A stretch of DNA of 47,784 nt from positions 1 through 47,784 of the forward strand of contig PEAG01000004.1 of the NCBI GenBank assembly GCA_002753505.1. Reading direction: 5' to 3'. Shown piece by piece: positions 8,267 through 17,042 of the stretch. A program made the position numbers and the translations under genes. Positions within the stretch are counted from its first letter, which is position 1. Every line of letters starts with the position of its first letter. This DNA is from Magnetococcales bacterium HCHbin5. GTDB lineage: Bacteria > Pseudomonadota > Magnetococcia > Magnetococcales > Magnetaquicoccaceae. The notes below the pieces were generated by a model. That model was not told the DNA's origin and did no database searches. It saw only the letters and a list, made by a program, of their open reading frames with translations.

Positions 8267-10137
8267 TGACCCATCCAGCCGCTTTGGATACCCGCTGGGA
8301 AATCAGGTATGCCGGAATGATCACCCATGCCAAAGCCGCTGTGCAGCGCATTCAGCCGGGTCAACGGGTTTTTCTTGCCACCGGGGCCGGGGTTCCACAG
8401 GCTCTGGTGCGGGCCCTGCTCAATGATCATGCCCGTTTGGCTGATATTGAAATTGTCACTGTTTTCGTGGCAGGCAGGCTTCCTCTCGCACTGAAAGAGC
8501 TGGCCGGCACCTTTACCCTCAACACCTTTTTTGTCGTCGATTCTGTCCGGGCTCTGGTGCAGTCCGGGCTGGCGGACTATACGCCCATCCATATGTCGGA
8601 TATTCCGCGACTCTTTTCCAGTGGTCAATTGCCGCTGGATGTTGCCATGATTCAGGTCTCCCCTCCCGATACGGAGGGCAACGTCAACCTGGGGGTGTCG
8701 GTGGATGTGGTGCGTTCTGCGACTGAGAATGCGCATTTGATCATTGCACAGGTTAATCCCTGCATGCCGAGAACCCATGGCGATGCCTCTCTGTCTGTCT
8801 GGAATGTGGACCTGATGGTTCCAGAGGAGGAGCCCCTGCAAGAGCTGTTGCTGCCGGCTCCAACGGAGGTCATGGATCGCATCGGTCGTCACGTAGCCAC
8901 CTTGATACCCGATGGTGCGACGATTCAAATGGGTATTGGAAGGGTGGCCCAGTCTGTTGTCCGCTATTTGACAGACAAGCATGATTTGGGCATTCATACG
9001 GAGATGATTTCCGATACCATTCTGGATTTGATCGACTCCGGTGCAGTGACAGGTCAGCAAAAATCCCTTGATCAGGGGGTGGTCGTCACCAGTTTTGCTC
9101 TCGGCAGTCGTCGTCTCTACGATGCGGTTCATGACAATCCGCTGTTTTCTTTTCGTCGGACAGAATATGTCAATGATTTTATGACAATCGTTCGCCAGCA
9201 GCGCATGGTGGCCATCAACAGTGCCCTGCAGGTGGATTTGACAGGTCAGGTTTGTGTGGACTCCATCGGTGCGTTGTTTTATTCGGGCATGGGGGGGGTG
9301 GTTGATTTTAATTCAGCCACGGCTGCCGCAGAGGGTGGTCGGGCTGTGATCGCTTTGCCCAGTACGGCTCGTAAAGGTAAAACCTCCCGTATCGTCTCCC
9401 GCCTGAACAGCGGGTCAGGCGTGGCCTTGAACCGGGGCATGGTCCACTACGTGGTCAGCGAGTATGGTGTCGCCTATCTGTTTGGCAAAACCATTCAGGA
9501 GCGGGCCCTGGCCCTGATTGGCATTGCCCATCCAAAATTTCGGATCCGACTGCTGAAGCAGGCGGTCAAGTCGGGTTTTTTGCGACCGGAAATAGGGGAA
9601 ATGGATGGTCAAATCTGGGTGGGTAGCCGTGAGTTGCGTACCTCTCTGTTGCTGGAGAGTGGGCAATTGATCACCTTTCGTTCCTCCCGTCCCACAGATT
9701 GGAAGGCGGTCAAAAAAATGCTTTACTCTCTCTCCGAGGGGAGTGTCTATCGCCGATTCATGAGTCATGTCAAGCGATTTCCACTCAACAGGTTGAAAAA
9801 TTTTACATTTATCGATCAAAGACGGGATGTGGTGGTGGTGGGTGTACTGTCTGATGGTCAGAATGAGCAGGTGATCGCCATGGGCGGATACAATGTTGGT
9901 GGTACCGCAAACTGGGCGGAAATCGCCTTTCTTGTGCAGGATAAGTGGCAAGGGCAGGGCATAGGCACCTTCATGATGCAACATTTGGCCAGTGTTGCGC
10001 GCAGTGCAGGACTGGCGGGTTTGACAGCAGAGACCCTGGTGGATAACCTTCCCATGCAAGGGGTATTAAAAAAATGCGGTTTTGCGGTTCAATCCCGATT
10101 CGATGGGGAAACGGTGCATTTTGATATAGAACTGTAG
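8263..10137 (+). CDS. Acetyl-CoA hydrolase/CoA-transferase fused to GNAT acetyltransferase
   Basis: A 624-aa two-part protein. Residues 1 to about 465 are a family I CoA-transferase/acetyl-CoA hydrolase (IEIVTVF, DTEGNVNLGVSVD, IQMGIGRVAQSVV, INSALQVDLTGQVC, VHYVVSEYGVAYLFGK). Residues about 480-624 are a GNAT domain with the acetyl-CoA pyrophosphate loop WQGQGIGTFMM and strand AEIAFLV. In relatives I remember, the residue before VDLTGQV is the catalytic glutamate; here it is glutamine (codon CAG, about 9223), so transferase activity may be lost. The first ATG overlaps the stop of the preceding gene (TATGATG). With acs divergent, the GNAT part is a good candidate for acetylating Acs. Confidence 0.85.
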   Translation: MMTHPAALDTRWEIRYAGMITHAKAAVQRIQPGQRVFLATGAGVPQALVRALLNDHARLADIEIVTVFVAGRLPLALKELAGTFTLNTFFVVDSVRALVQSGLADYTPIHMSDIPRLFSSGQLPLDVAMIQVSPPDTEGNVNLGVSVDVVRSATENAHLIIAQVNPCMPRTHGDASLSVWNVDLMVPEEEPLQELLLPAPTEVMDRIGRHVATLIPDGATIQMGIGRVAQSVVRYLTDKHDLGIHTEMISDTILDLIDSGAVTGQQKSLDQGVVVTSFALGSRRLYDAVHDNPLFSFRRTEYVNDFMTIVRQQRMVAINSALQVDLTGQVCVDSIGALFYSGMGGVVDFNSATAAAEGGRAVIALPSTARKGKTSRIVSRLNSGSGVALNRGMVHYVVSEYGVAYLFGKTIQERALALIGIAHPKFRIRLLKQAVKSGFLRPEIGEMDGQIWVGSRELRTSLLLESGQLITFRSSRPTDWKAVKKMLYSLSEGSVYRRFMSHVKRFPLNRLKNFTFIDQRRDVVVVGVLSDGQNEQVIAMGGYNVGGTANWAEIAFLVQDKWQGQGIGTFMMQHLASVARSAGLAGLTAETLVDNLPMQGVLKKCGFAVQSRFDGETVHFDIEL

Positions 10138-10176
10138 TGGCTGAATAACCTTCTTTTGATCTTTGTTAGATGGTGG

Positions 10177-10977
10177 TCAACGCGCGTTGGTCTTTGTCCC
10201 GCTCTCGCCGGGAAGTGTCACACTCTCAGGGCTGTGACACACCGTTGGGCTGGACACACGCTTTTCCCAGGCCGGGTTGGGCGTATGGTTTTCCCAGGCC
10301 CCATCTGGAAGCAATACAATACCCCGCTTGATACTCAAGGCTCCCATCAACACAATCAGCAAACCGGCCACCTGCATTACCCGCTGCCGCGCCCGCCGAT
10401 CCAGCCAGGTGGAGAGCAAGGCAAAACCCCACATGGCGGGCAGGGTGCCCAAGGCAAAGGCCAACAAAACGGTCATCCCTCCCAACAGGGAGGCGGTTGC
10501 AAAAGCCTGGGCCTGAAAAGCCCAATGCAGAGAACAGGGCAATAAACCGGTCAACACACCCATGCCCAGGGGTTGCCAGAACCGCTTTGCCTCAGACACA
10601 GAGCGACTCCAACCAAAGAACCAACCACCCTGTCCCCCTGCAGCCAAAGAAAACAGACCGCTGGTATGAATGCCCATGATCACCATGGTGACACCGACCG
10701 CCAGATGGGGCAGGCCGTTCCACTGCATGGGTCGCAACTGGAGCAGAGCGAGAGAACCAAGCCAACCGGTCAAAGCACCCAACACCATATAGGTTCCGAC
10801 CCGCCCCAGGGTGTAAAGCAACGGTCGTTGCCACGCACGCCACAACGACTGCTCTGCTCCGCGTGCGCCTGACAGCGAACAGGCGGCCGCTATCCCGCCA
10901 CACATACCGATACAGTGACCACTGCCCAACAGGGCGGCCAAAAATGTCAACCAGAGATCAATCAGAGAGGGGGTCAT
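10177..10977 (-). CDS. SafE/TauE-like membrane protein of the cbb3 locus
   Basis: A 266-aa membrane protein with about six helices, of the sulfite-exporter/UreH-like fold often encoded beside cco genes. It begins MTPSLIDLWLTF, immediately followed by the characteristic GSGHCIGMCGG, so ATG 10977 is preferred over a start 60 codons upstream that would run toward the repeat. Relatives beside ccoGHIS are thought to help copper delivery or maturation of the oxidase. The conserved His-Cys-x-x-Met-Cys would suit copper handling. The gene follows ccoP but is cut off from it by repeat copy 2 and an intrinsic terminator, so it probably has its own promoter at about 10980-11050. Confidence 0.8.
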   Translation of the reverse strand: MTPSLIDLWLTFLAALLGSGHCIGMCGGIAAACSLSGARGAEQSLWRAWQRPLLYTLGRVGTYMVLGALTGWLGSLALLQLRPMQWNGLPHLAVGVTMVIMGIHTSGLFSLAAGGQGGWFFGWSRSVSEAKRFWQPLGMGVLTGLLPCSLHWAFQAQAFATASLLGGMTVLLAFALGTLPAMWGFALLSTWLDRRARQRVMQVAGLLIVLMGALSIKRGIVLLPDGAWENHTPNPAWEKRVSSPTVCHSPESVTLPGESGTKTNAR

Positions 10978-11093
10978 GATGCGGTGTCCTGACGGACGCA
11001 TACCCAAACAACAGGAGGGAAAGCAGTAACGGACTGACCGACCGTTCCATGGACCAAAAAAAAGCCAGGGGAGACGAGCTCCCCTGGTGCGGC
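10978..11093. other. Short spacer upstream of the SafE-like gene
   Basis: Contains the terminator at 11056-11087. Beyond it lie about 80 bases in which a promoter for the minus-strand gene at 10977 is expected; I could not assign boxes. Confidence 0.4.
11056..11087 (-). terminator. Intrinsic terminator reading leftward (ccoNOP)
   Basis: On the minus strand a perfect 9-bp stem (CCAGGGGAG/CTCCCCTGG, 5-base loop) is followed by a C and eight Ts. It would end transcripts coming from ccoN-O-P. It lies about 620 bases beyond the ccoP stop because repeat copy 2 sits between them. Confidence 0.8.
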
Positions 11094-11659
11094 GCAGGGG
11101 CAGAGCCCTATATGCGCTAACATGATGACCATACCCATGCTTTTCAAATCTTTTCAAACGATTGCAGGGGCCTGGGGACCATCACGGTCCCCAGTGGGGT
11201 GCAGGGGCAAAGCCCCTGCATGTAACGGGCGCGCTTTCCCGAAAGCCCATTTGCGCAGCAAATGGGCGCAGCGCGCCCAAAACGCCCCGCAGGGGCACTC
11301 CTGGAGGGCGGCAGCCCGACCGAAAGCTGGCCAGGTTTGGGAGGGTTTGAAAAAAAAATTGTTCCTGGTCTCGTATCAAACGAGAAGCTGAACATCCGAA
11401 GGTTCTGGTTTTTTATCCAAATATTTTCCACGACACAACCGTGCGGGTCGGGCTGCCGCCCTCCCAAGGTCGCCCCTGCGGGGCGGTTTTGTGCGCGTTG
11501 CGCAAATTTTCTGCGAAAATTTGCTTTGGGAAAACGCGCAGTCCAGCAGGGGCTCCGCCCCTGCACCCCGCCGGGGACCGTGACGGACCCCGGCGGACCC
11601 CGGCAATCGTTTAAAAGAAGACCGCAATCATGTTAGCGCATACAGGGCAGAGCCCCTGC
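11094..11659. repeat. Dispersed hairpin-rich element, copy 2, with terminal inverted repeats
   Basis: This is the most complete copy. The ends are inverted repeats of about 33 bp (11094-11126 and 11627-11659). They share GCAGGGGC, a 3-base loop (AGA on one side, TCT on the other), GCCCT, then TATGCGCTAACATGAT with only one mismatch in the last 22 positions. Inside are two inverted arms (about 11160-11330 and 11440-11610) carrying the hairpins TGCAGGGGC-AAA-GCCCCTGCA, CCCATTTGCG-CAG-CAAATGGG (approximately paired), CGCCCCGCAGGGGC and CAAATTTTC-TGC-GAAAATTTG. The core is about 80-100 bp and less GC-rich. No transposase is encoded. It resembles a MITE-like or BIME-like element. Confidence 0.82.
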
Positions 11660-11706
11660 ATGGAAAAGGCATATGTCACCTGCGAAACAACAGACCCGGC
11701 GCGCTG

Positions 11707-12618
11707 CTACTGACCACCACCCAACCCATGGACATACAGGGCGAGCTGCTTGATCTGCAGCGGGGTCAAACGTTTCCCGGTCTCTTTGGCACCACTGCCC
11801 CAGGCAGGCATATGGCCGGTGCGTCCCTTTGCGATGGAGGCCCGAACAACGGCAGGGTCGCTGCCATACAGCCAAACGGCATCCGTCAGGTTGGGCGCGC
11901 CAACCGGTGGGGCAGGAGAGCCAGCCACTGTCCCTTTGATGGAACCATTACCCAGGTCACCGTGACAGCCATTGCAACCCGCCTCGCCATGGAACAACTG
12001 ATCACCCCGTTGAGCCGCTGCTGCATCCTGGGAACGCTTGGACAAAGAGAGTACATACTCCGTCAGGTCATTGACCTGTGCCTCGCTGAACGCCCCACCA
12101 GCTCCCTGCAAGTGGGCGGGCATCGCGCCATCCCGGCCTTTGTCGATGGTCTCGTAGATGGTATCCAGGTCACCGCCAAAGAGCCAATCATCATCCGCCA
12201 GAGTGGGAAAGCCGCCGGCCTTGACGCCAACACCACCACTGCCGTGACAAGGGGCACAAAAATCCCCAAAAATGGCCTTGCCACCGGACATGGCATGTTG
12301 CAGCAGACTGTTGTCCCGGGCAATCTCTTTCAGAGAGAGCTTTTCCAACCGATCATTGGAAGCCTTTTTCTGTGCCAGGGCCGCCTTTGAATCCTGGGCA
12401 AACTCCTGGTGCATGGACCATCCCAACATACCCTTGGTATATCCATCCAGCATCGGCCAAGCCGGGTACAAGACCCAGTAGACAACCGCCCAGATAACCG
12501 TGGCATAAAAGCTGTACAGCCACCATCTTGGCAGGGGATTGTTGAACTCCTTCAAGGGATAACCCTCTTCCGAATCCCATTGGTGCCCAGTGGTTTCCAC
12601 GTCATGTTGATCCGCCAT
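11707..12618 (-). CDS. ccoP: cbb3 cytochrome oxidase subunit III, di-haem CcoP
   Basis: A 303-aa membrane-anchored di-haem cytochrome c that passes electrons to CcoO and CcoN. It has an N-terminal FixP-type domain with one helix (about 33-54), then haem sites CAPCH (121-125) and CNGCH (215-219), and methionines in GAMPAHL and GHMPAWG as distal ligands. The ATG at 12618 is used; a GTG one codon earlier (12621) is equally near the GAGAGGAG site. It follows ccoO by 20 bases. No ccoQ lies between ccoO and ccoP; that gene is found elsewhere in the locus. Confidence 0.95.
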   Translation of the reverse strand: MADQHDVETTGHQWDSEEGYPLKEFNNPLPRWWLYSFYATVIWAVVYWVLYPAWPMLDGYTKGMLGWSMHQEFAQDSKAALAQKKASNDRLEKLSLKEIARDNSLLQHAMSGGKAIFGDFCAPCHGSGGVGVKAGGFPTLADDDWLFGGDLDTIYETIDKGRDGAMPAHLQGAGGAFSEAQVNDLTEYVLSLSKRSQDAAAAQRGDQLFHGEAGCNGCHGDLGNGSIKGTVAGSPAPPVGAPNLTDAVWLYGSDPAVVRASIAKGRTGHMPAWGSGAKETGKRLTPLQIKQLALYVHGLGGGQ

Positions 12619-12638
12619 CACGTCGTCTCCTCTCTCAT

Positions 12639-13355
12639 TTAGCGGGCTTGCGCCTGGTAACTGGAAAAATCCACCAGTGTACCCAGCATCTGCAGATAGG
12701 CCAGTAAGGCATCCAATTCGGAAATTTGATCCGGCTGACCATCAAAATCATCTTTTGGTACCTTGTTGCCATACCGTTGGCTCAAACCGGAGGCATCACT
12801 GCTGGCCGAAGCTTGAGCCTGCAGATCCTTTTTGGCATTGGCGATCTGTTCTGCGCTGTAGGGGACACCCACCATGGCCAGAACCTGCATGCGCTTTTCA
12901 ATGTCTTCATACTTCAACGGACTCTTCTTCAGCCACGGATAGGAGGGCATGACCGACTCCGGCACCACCGACTGCGGATGCTGCATGTGAGCCTGATGCC
13001 ACATGTTGGAATACTTGCCGCCGATGCGGGCCAGATCAGGACCGGTACGCTTGGAACCCCACTGGAAGGGGTGATCATACATGCTCTCTGCGGCCAGAGA
13101 GTAGTGGCCATACCGCTCCGCCTCATCCCGGAACGGGCGGATCATCTGGGAGTGGCAGTTGTAACAACCCTCCCGGATGTAGATGTCACGGCCAACAAGC
13201 TCCAACGGGGTGTAGGGACGCATCCCCTCAACCTTTTCGATGGTGCTCTTGATAAAAAACAGAGGCACAATCTCCACAATACCGCCGATGGAAATCAAGA
13301 CCAAAGTCAGGATGACCATGAGGGGAATGCTTCTTTCAATAGTGTCGTGTTTCAT
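12639..13355 (-). CDS. ccoO: cbb3 cytochrome oxidase subunit II, mono-haem CcoO
   Basis: A 238-aa mono-haem cytochrome c with one N-terminal helix (about 11-34). The haem site is CYNCHSQ (Cys64, Cys67, His68), followed by MIRPFRDEAERYGHYS and WGSKRTGPDLARIGGKYS, all characteristic of FixO/CcoO. Of two adjacent ATGs, the second (13355) has the better spacing (6 bases) from GGAGG. It lies 14 bases after ccoN and is clearly co-transcribed with it. Confidence 0.95.
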   Translation of the reverse strand: MKHDTIERSIPLMVILTLVLISIGGIVEIVPLFFIKSTIEKVEGMRPYTPLELVGRDIYIREGCYNCHSQMIRPFRDEAERYGHYSLAAESMYDHPFQWGSKRTGPDLARIGGKYSNMWHQAHMQHPQSVVPESVMPSYPWLKKSPLKYEDIEKRMQVLAMVGVPYSAEQIANAKKDLQAQASASSDASGLSQRYGNKVPKDDFDGQPDQISELDALLAYLQMLGTLVDFSSYQAQAR

Positions 13356-13369
13356 CATGATCCTCCCTG

Positions 13370-14788
13370 TTATCTCGCCACTGCCTGGGTTTGACGGGAA
13401 CCACCCCGCACGGTCATCGCCAAGTTGTAAGCCATCAGCAAGGCACCCAACAGGAAGACAATGCCACCAACGGCCCGGATCAGATAGTAGGGGTGCATGG
13501 CGGCTACGGTCTCGGCGAAGGAGTAGCTCAGATTGCCAAACGAGTCATAAGCCCGCCACATCAGACCCTGCATGATACCGGAAATCCACATGGCGACGAT
13601 ATAGATAACCACGCCAACCGTGGAGAGCCAAAAATGCAGGTTGATCAGCCGGGTAGAGTAGATGGTCACTCCCCACAGTTTGGGCACCATGTGGTACAGG
13701 GCTCCAAAAGAGACCATGGCAACCCAACCCAAGGTGCCGGAGTGCACATGCCCAATGGTCCAGTCCGTATAGTGTGAGAGGGCATTGACCGACTTGATGG
13801 ACATCATGGGGCCCTCAAAGGTGGACATGCCGTAAAAGGAGAGTGAGACAATGAAAAAGCGCAAAACAGGATCGGTACGCAGTTTATGCCAAGCCCCGGA
13901 AAGGGTCATGATGCCGTTGATCATACCGCCCCAGGAGGGCAACAACAGCATGATGGAAAAGGTGGCCCCCAGAGTGCTGGCCCAGTCGGGCAGGGCGGTA
14001 TAATGCAAATGGTGCGGACCCGCCCAGATATACATGAAAGAGAGGGCCCAGAAGTGGACCACCGAGAGCCGATACGAGTAGACCGGACGTTCCGCCTGTT
14101 TGGGCACAAAGTAATACATCAACCCCAAAAAGCCGGCGGTCAAGAAAAAACCCACCGCATTGTGACCATACCACCACTGTATCATGGCATCCTGCACACC
14201 CGAAAAGAGGGGGTAGGAGTCGGTCAGATTGACCGGTATGGCCAGATTGTTGACAATGTGCAGCATGGCCACGGCGATGATGAAGGCCAGATAAAACCAG
14301 TTGGCCACATAGATGTGCGGATCCTTGCGCCGGGCCAGTGTGCCGACAAAGTTGATAAAATAGGCCACCCAGACCACGGTGATCAGCAGATCAATGGGCC
14401 AGATGGGTTCCGCATACTCCTTGCCCTGGGTAATGCCCAACGGGTAGGTGATCACCACCAGCACGACCACCAGATTCCAGCCCCAGAAGGTCAGATTGGA
14501 GAGGAAGCGGGAGAAGAGCTGCGTCTTGCAGGTGCGCTGCACCACGTAGTAGCTGGTGGCAAACAGTACCGAGCCCCCAAAGGCGAAGATGACCGCCGAA
14601 GTGTGCAGCGGACGCAGCCGACCAAAGGAGAGGTATGGCAGGGTGGTGTTCAGATCGGGGAACGCCAACTCCAGGGCCAAAAACACCCCCACCAGAAAGC
14701 CGACAATCGCATAGATGACTGCCGCGATGGAGAACTTTTTCACCACATCGTAGTCGTAGAAGAGTGTTTGGTTTGCTTGTTGGCCCAC
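13370..14788 (-). CDS. ccoN: cbb3 cytochrome oxidase catalytic subunit I, CcoN
   Basis: A 472-aa haem-copper oxidase subunit with about 12 helices; reduces oxygen to water at low oxygen tension and pumps protons. Haem and copper histidines lie in [36 protein letters not shown] and [17 protein letters not shown]. The length is normal for CcoN. The start is a GTG (protein begins MGQQANQ) because AAGGAGG lies five bases upstream; the ATG 14 codons earlier has no such site. First gene of ccoN-O-P, divergent from ccoG. No TTGAT-N4-ATCAA FNR box was found in the 157-base gap. Confidence 0.96.
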   Translation of the reverse strand: MGQQANQTLFYDYDVVKKFSIAAVIYAIVGFLVGVFLALELAFPDLNTTLPYLSFGRLRPLHTSAVIFAFGGSVLFATSYYVVQRTCKTQLFSRFLSNLTFWGWNLVVVLVVITYPLGITQGKEYAEPIWPIDLLITVVWVAYFINFVGTLARRKDPHIYVANWFYLAFIIAVAMLHIVNNLAIPVNLTDSYPLFSGVQDAMIQWWYGHNAVGFFLTAGFLGLMYYFVPKQAERPVYSYRLSVVHFWALSFMYIWAGPHHLHYTALPDWASTLGATFSIMLLLPSWGGMINGIMTLSGAWHKLRTDPVLRFFIVSLSFYGMSTFEGPMMSIKSVNALSHYTDWTIGHVHSGTLGWVAMVSFGALYHMVPKLWGVTIYSTRLINLHFWLSTVGVVIYIVAMWISGIMQGLMWRAYDSFGNLSYSFAETVAAMHPYYLIRAVGGIVFLLGALLMAYNLAMTVRGGSRQTQAVAR

Positions 14789-14945
14789 GGCATCCTCCTT
14801 CTGTCGGGTACAGAATAATTTGTTAACCAAGCAAGGTTCGTTGCATAGTGTCCCAAGACATTAACAGTCTTTTCTAATATACTAGTCGCACACTGGAAGC
14901 AAGCCAAAAAGATCCCCGTTTGGAAAAAGGATTGAACAGAACCGC

Positions 14946-16358
14946 ATGACTACCGACACAAGTTCCCTTTATGCCGCTTGGAAAAAAATCTATCCTCGCC
15001 ATCAGGAAGGCTTTTTCCGTAATTTGCGCTGGGTGCTGTATGCCTTGGAGCTGGGCATCTTTTTTTTGTTGCCTTTTCTGCGATGGCAACGATCGGCCGG
15101 ATTGCCCACCCAGGCGGTGTTGTTTGATCTGCCCGGGCGCAAGTTTTACATTTTTGACCTGGTGATCTGGCCCCAGGACATATTTCTGCTCGCCTTCCTG
15201 CTGATTGCGGCCGCCATCGGGCTCTTTTTCATGACCGCCTTGGCAGGGCGGGTACTGTGTGGCTACATGTGTCTGCAAACGGTGTGGACAGACCTTTTCC
15301 TGCTGTTGGAAAAGCTGTTCGAGGGGAATCGAAAGCAGCGCATCAAGTTGGACAGCTCTCCCTGGGGTATCAAAAAAGCGGTCATCAAAGCGGGGAAACA
15401 TCTCTCCTGGCTGCTGGTCAGCCTGCTGACCGGCTTTGCCGTGGTCGCCTACTTTATCGATGTGTTTACCCTGCCGCAGCAAATCATGGAGGGCAGCCTG
15501 CCTTTTGCCGCCGGCATGACAGTCTGCCTGGCAGCCGTGTCCACCTATGCCATGGCTGGCTTTGCCCGGGAACAGGTCTGCATCTACATGTGTCCCTACG
15601 CCCGTTTCCAGGGGGCCATGTTTGACGAGGACACCCTGATTGTCGCCTACAACCCCCAGTTGGGGGAGCCCCGTGAATCCAACCGTCGCACCCGGGCTGC
15701 GATGGGGGCAAAGGCGGGCATGTGCATTGACTGCAATGCCTGTGTGACCACCTGTCCCACTGGTATCGATATTCGCGATGGGCAGCAGTACGAATGTATC
15801 ATGTGCGGGGCCTGCATCGATGCCTGTGACAGTGTGCGCCAGCGGTTGGGAGGTGGGGGCGAACGGTTGTTGAGCTATACCTCCCTGCAGGAGATCAAGG
15901 GAAACAAAACCCATTGGTTGCGAGGCCGGGTGGTTGCCTATGCAGCTTTGATGGCACTGGTGCTGGGCGGATTTGTGCTTTACCTGGCCCACCACGCCAC
16001 GGTAGAGTTGACGGTGATCGGCCATCGGCAGCCCCTGTATATCATGCAGTCGGATGGCAGTATCCAGAACAACTACACCATACGCATCCTGAACATGACC
16101 TCCAGCGAGCAGACCTATGCTCTGGGCGTGGAAGGATTGGCCGGTGCGGCCTTGACCGTGGCAGCCGTTTCCAGCGAAGATGCTCGGGGGCACCCTTTGT
16201 TGACGGCAGCACCCGGTTCCGTCACCCCCTTCACCGTCTATCTGCGGCAGGCCCGTGATCACGTGACTTCCGGCAAACAGGAGTTGCGCTTCACTCTGGC
16301 CGCCCAATCCCCTCAGGGGGGATCCACCTCTTACACGAGCGTCTTTATCAGGCCATGA
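14946..16358 (+). CDS. ccoG: cbb3 oxidase assembly polyferredoxin CcoG (RdxA/FixG)
   Basis: A 470-aa membrane iron-sulfur protein. It has about five helices, two Cys pairs within membrane segments (RVLCGYMC and VCIYMCPYARFQG) and a double 4Fe-4S cluster region (CIDCNACVTTCPTGID and CIMCGACIDACD, about residues 260-300). A C-terminal Ig-like FixG domain follows. CcoG is reported to reduce copper(II) for insertion into CcoN. It leads the ccoG-H-Q-I-S operon, and its stop overlaps the ccoH start by 4 bases. Confidence 0.95.
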   Translation: MTTDTSSLYAAWKKIYPRHQEGFFRNLRWVLYALELGIFFLLPFLRWQRSAGLPTQAVLFDLPGRKFYIFDLVIWPQDIFLLAFLLIAAAIGLFFMTALAGRVLCGYMCLQTVWTDLFLLLEKLFEGNRKQRIKLDSSPWGIKKAVIKAGKHLSWLLVSLLTGFAVVAYFIDVFTLPQQIMEGSLPFAAGMTVCLAAVSTYAMAGFAREQVCIYMCPYARFQGAMFDEDTLIVAYNPQLGEPRESNRRTRAAMGAKAGMCIDCNACVTTCPTGIDIRDGQQYECIMCGACIDACDSVRQRLGGGGERLLSYTSLQEIKGNKTHWLRGRVVAYAALMALVLGGFVLYLAHHATVELTVIGHRQPLYIMQSDGSIQNNYTIRILNMTSSEQTYALGVEGLAGAALTVAAVSSEDARGHPLLTAAPGSVTPFTVYLRQARDHVTSGKQELRFTLAAQSPQGGSTSYTSVFIRP

Positions 16359-16900
16359 TGGACACGAAAACCCAGCAGGATTCCCCAAAGCGATGGGGTC
16401 GTTTTGAACCCTGGCCGACCGCAATCGTCCTCTTTTTTGTGGTTGTGTTTATTGTCAACGCAGCCTTTGTCATTGTTGGCCAGCAGAGTTGGAGCGGTTT
16501 GGTCACCGAGGGGGCTTATGTCAAGGGGTTGGCTTTCAACAGGGTACTGGAAGCCCAGCAGCAGCAGGAGCGTTTAGGTTGGAAGTTGAGCCTGGACAGT
16601 GCAAAAATGGTGGTGGGGCAGTCGGGGCCGTTGTCTCTCTCCCTGCGCGATCGCGACGACCAACCCCTCGCTGCGGCTCAGATTCAGGGGGTGCTGTTTC
16701 GACCTGTCCAAGCGGGCACCGACTACCCCTTTACCATGCAGGAAGAGCAACCTGGTCTTTACAGTGTCGCGCTTAAGGTGCCGTTGCCTGGCCAGTGGGA
16801 TGTCAAATTGGCCATTGTGGCCCCCGCCGGGGAATATCGCTATGTACAGCGTATTCACCTGCCACTCCCCCATTCAGGAGAGCAAAATGCAATCCGTTGA
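16355..16900 (+). CDS. ccoH: cbb3 oxidase assembly protein CcoH (FixH)
   Basis: A 181-aa protein with a single N-terminal membrane helix (about 22-44) after the WGRFEPWP motif typical of FixH, and a periplasmic Ig-like domain. The family binds the assembling oxidase and is needed for its stability. Starts inside the ccoG stop (ATGATGG). Its last 14 bases overlap the start of ccoQ. Confidence 0.9.
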   Translation: MMDTKTQQDSPKRWGRFEPWPTAIVLFFVVVFIVNAAFVIVGQQSWSGLVTEGAYVKGLAFNRVLEAQQQQERLGWKLSLDSAKMVVGQSGPLSLSLRDRDDQPLAAAQIQGVLFRPVQAGTDYPFTMQEEQPGLYSVALKVPLPGQWDVKLAIVAPAGEYRYVQRIHLPLPHSGEQNAIR

Positions 16901-17042
16901 TGATTTGATCTATTTTTCCAGAATTTTTGCCCTGGTACTCTTTTTCGTTCTGTTCGTGGGCATTCTGGTATGGGCCTTTTTACCTGGCAACAAACAACGC
17001 TTTGAAAAAGAGGCCCGCAAAATCCTGGAAGAGGATAGATGA
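16887..17042 (+). CDS. ccoQ: cbb3 oxidase small subunit CcoQ/FixQ-like
   Basis: A 51-aa protein with a negative N terminus ([12 protein letters not shown]), one strong helix (about 14-32) and a charged tail ([17 protein letters not shown]). This is the usual shape of CcoQ, where the tail often reads NKxxFEEAAxLPL. ATG 16887 has AGGAG six bases upstream, lying within the end of ccoH, and its stop overlaps the ccoI start (ATGA). CcoQ normally lies between ccoO and ccoP; here it is in the assembly operon between ccoH and ccoI. It is too short and divergent for certainty, but position, size and topology agree. Confidence 0.78.
   Translation: MQSVDDLIYFSRIFALVLFFVLFVGILVWAFLPGNKQRFEKEARKILEEDR

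Noticed and set aside
14789-14945. FNR/ANR box between ccoN and ccoG
   Set aside because: Expected for cbb3 loci, but no TTGAT-N4-ATCAA or close variant was found.
14874-16424. 516-codon minus-strand open frame
   Set aside because: Antisense to ccoG, with no recognisable protein features.
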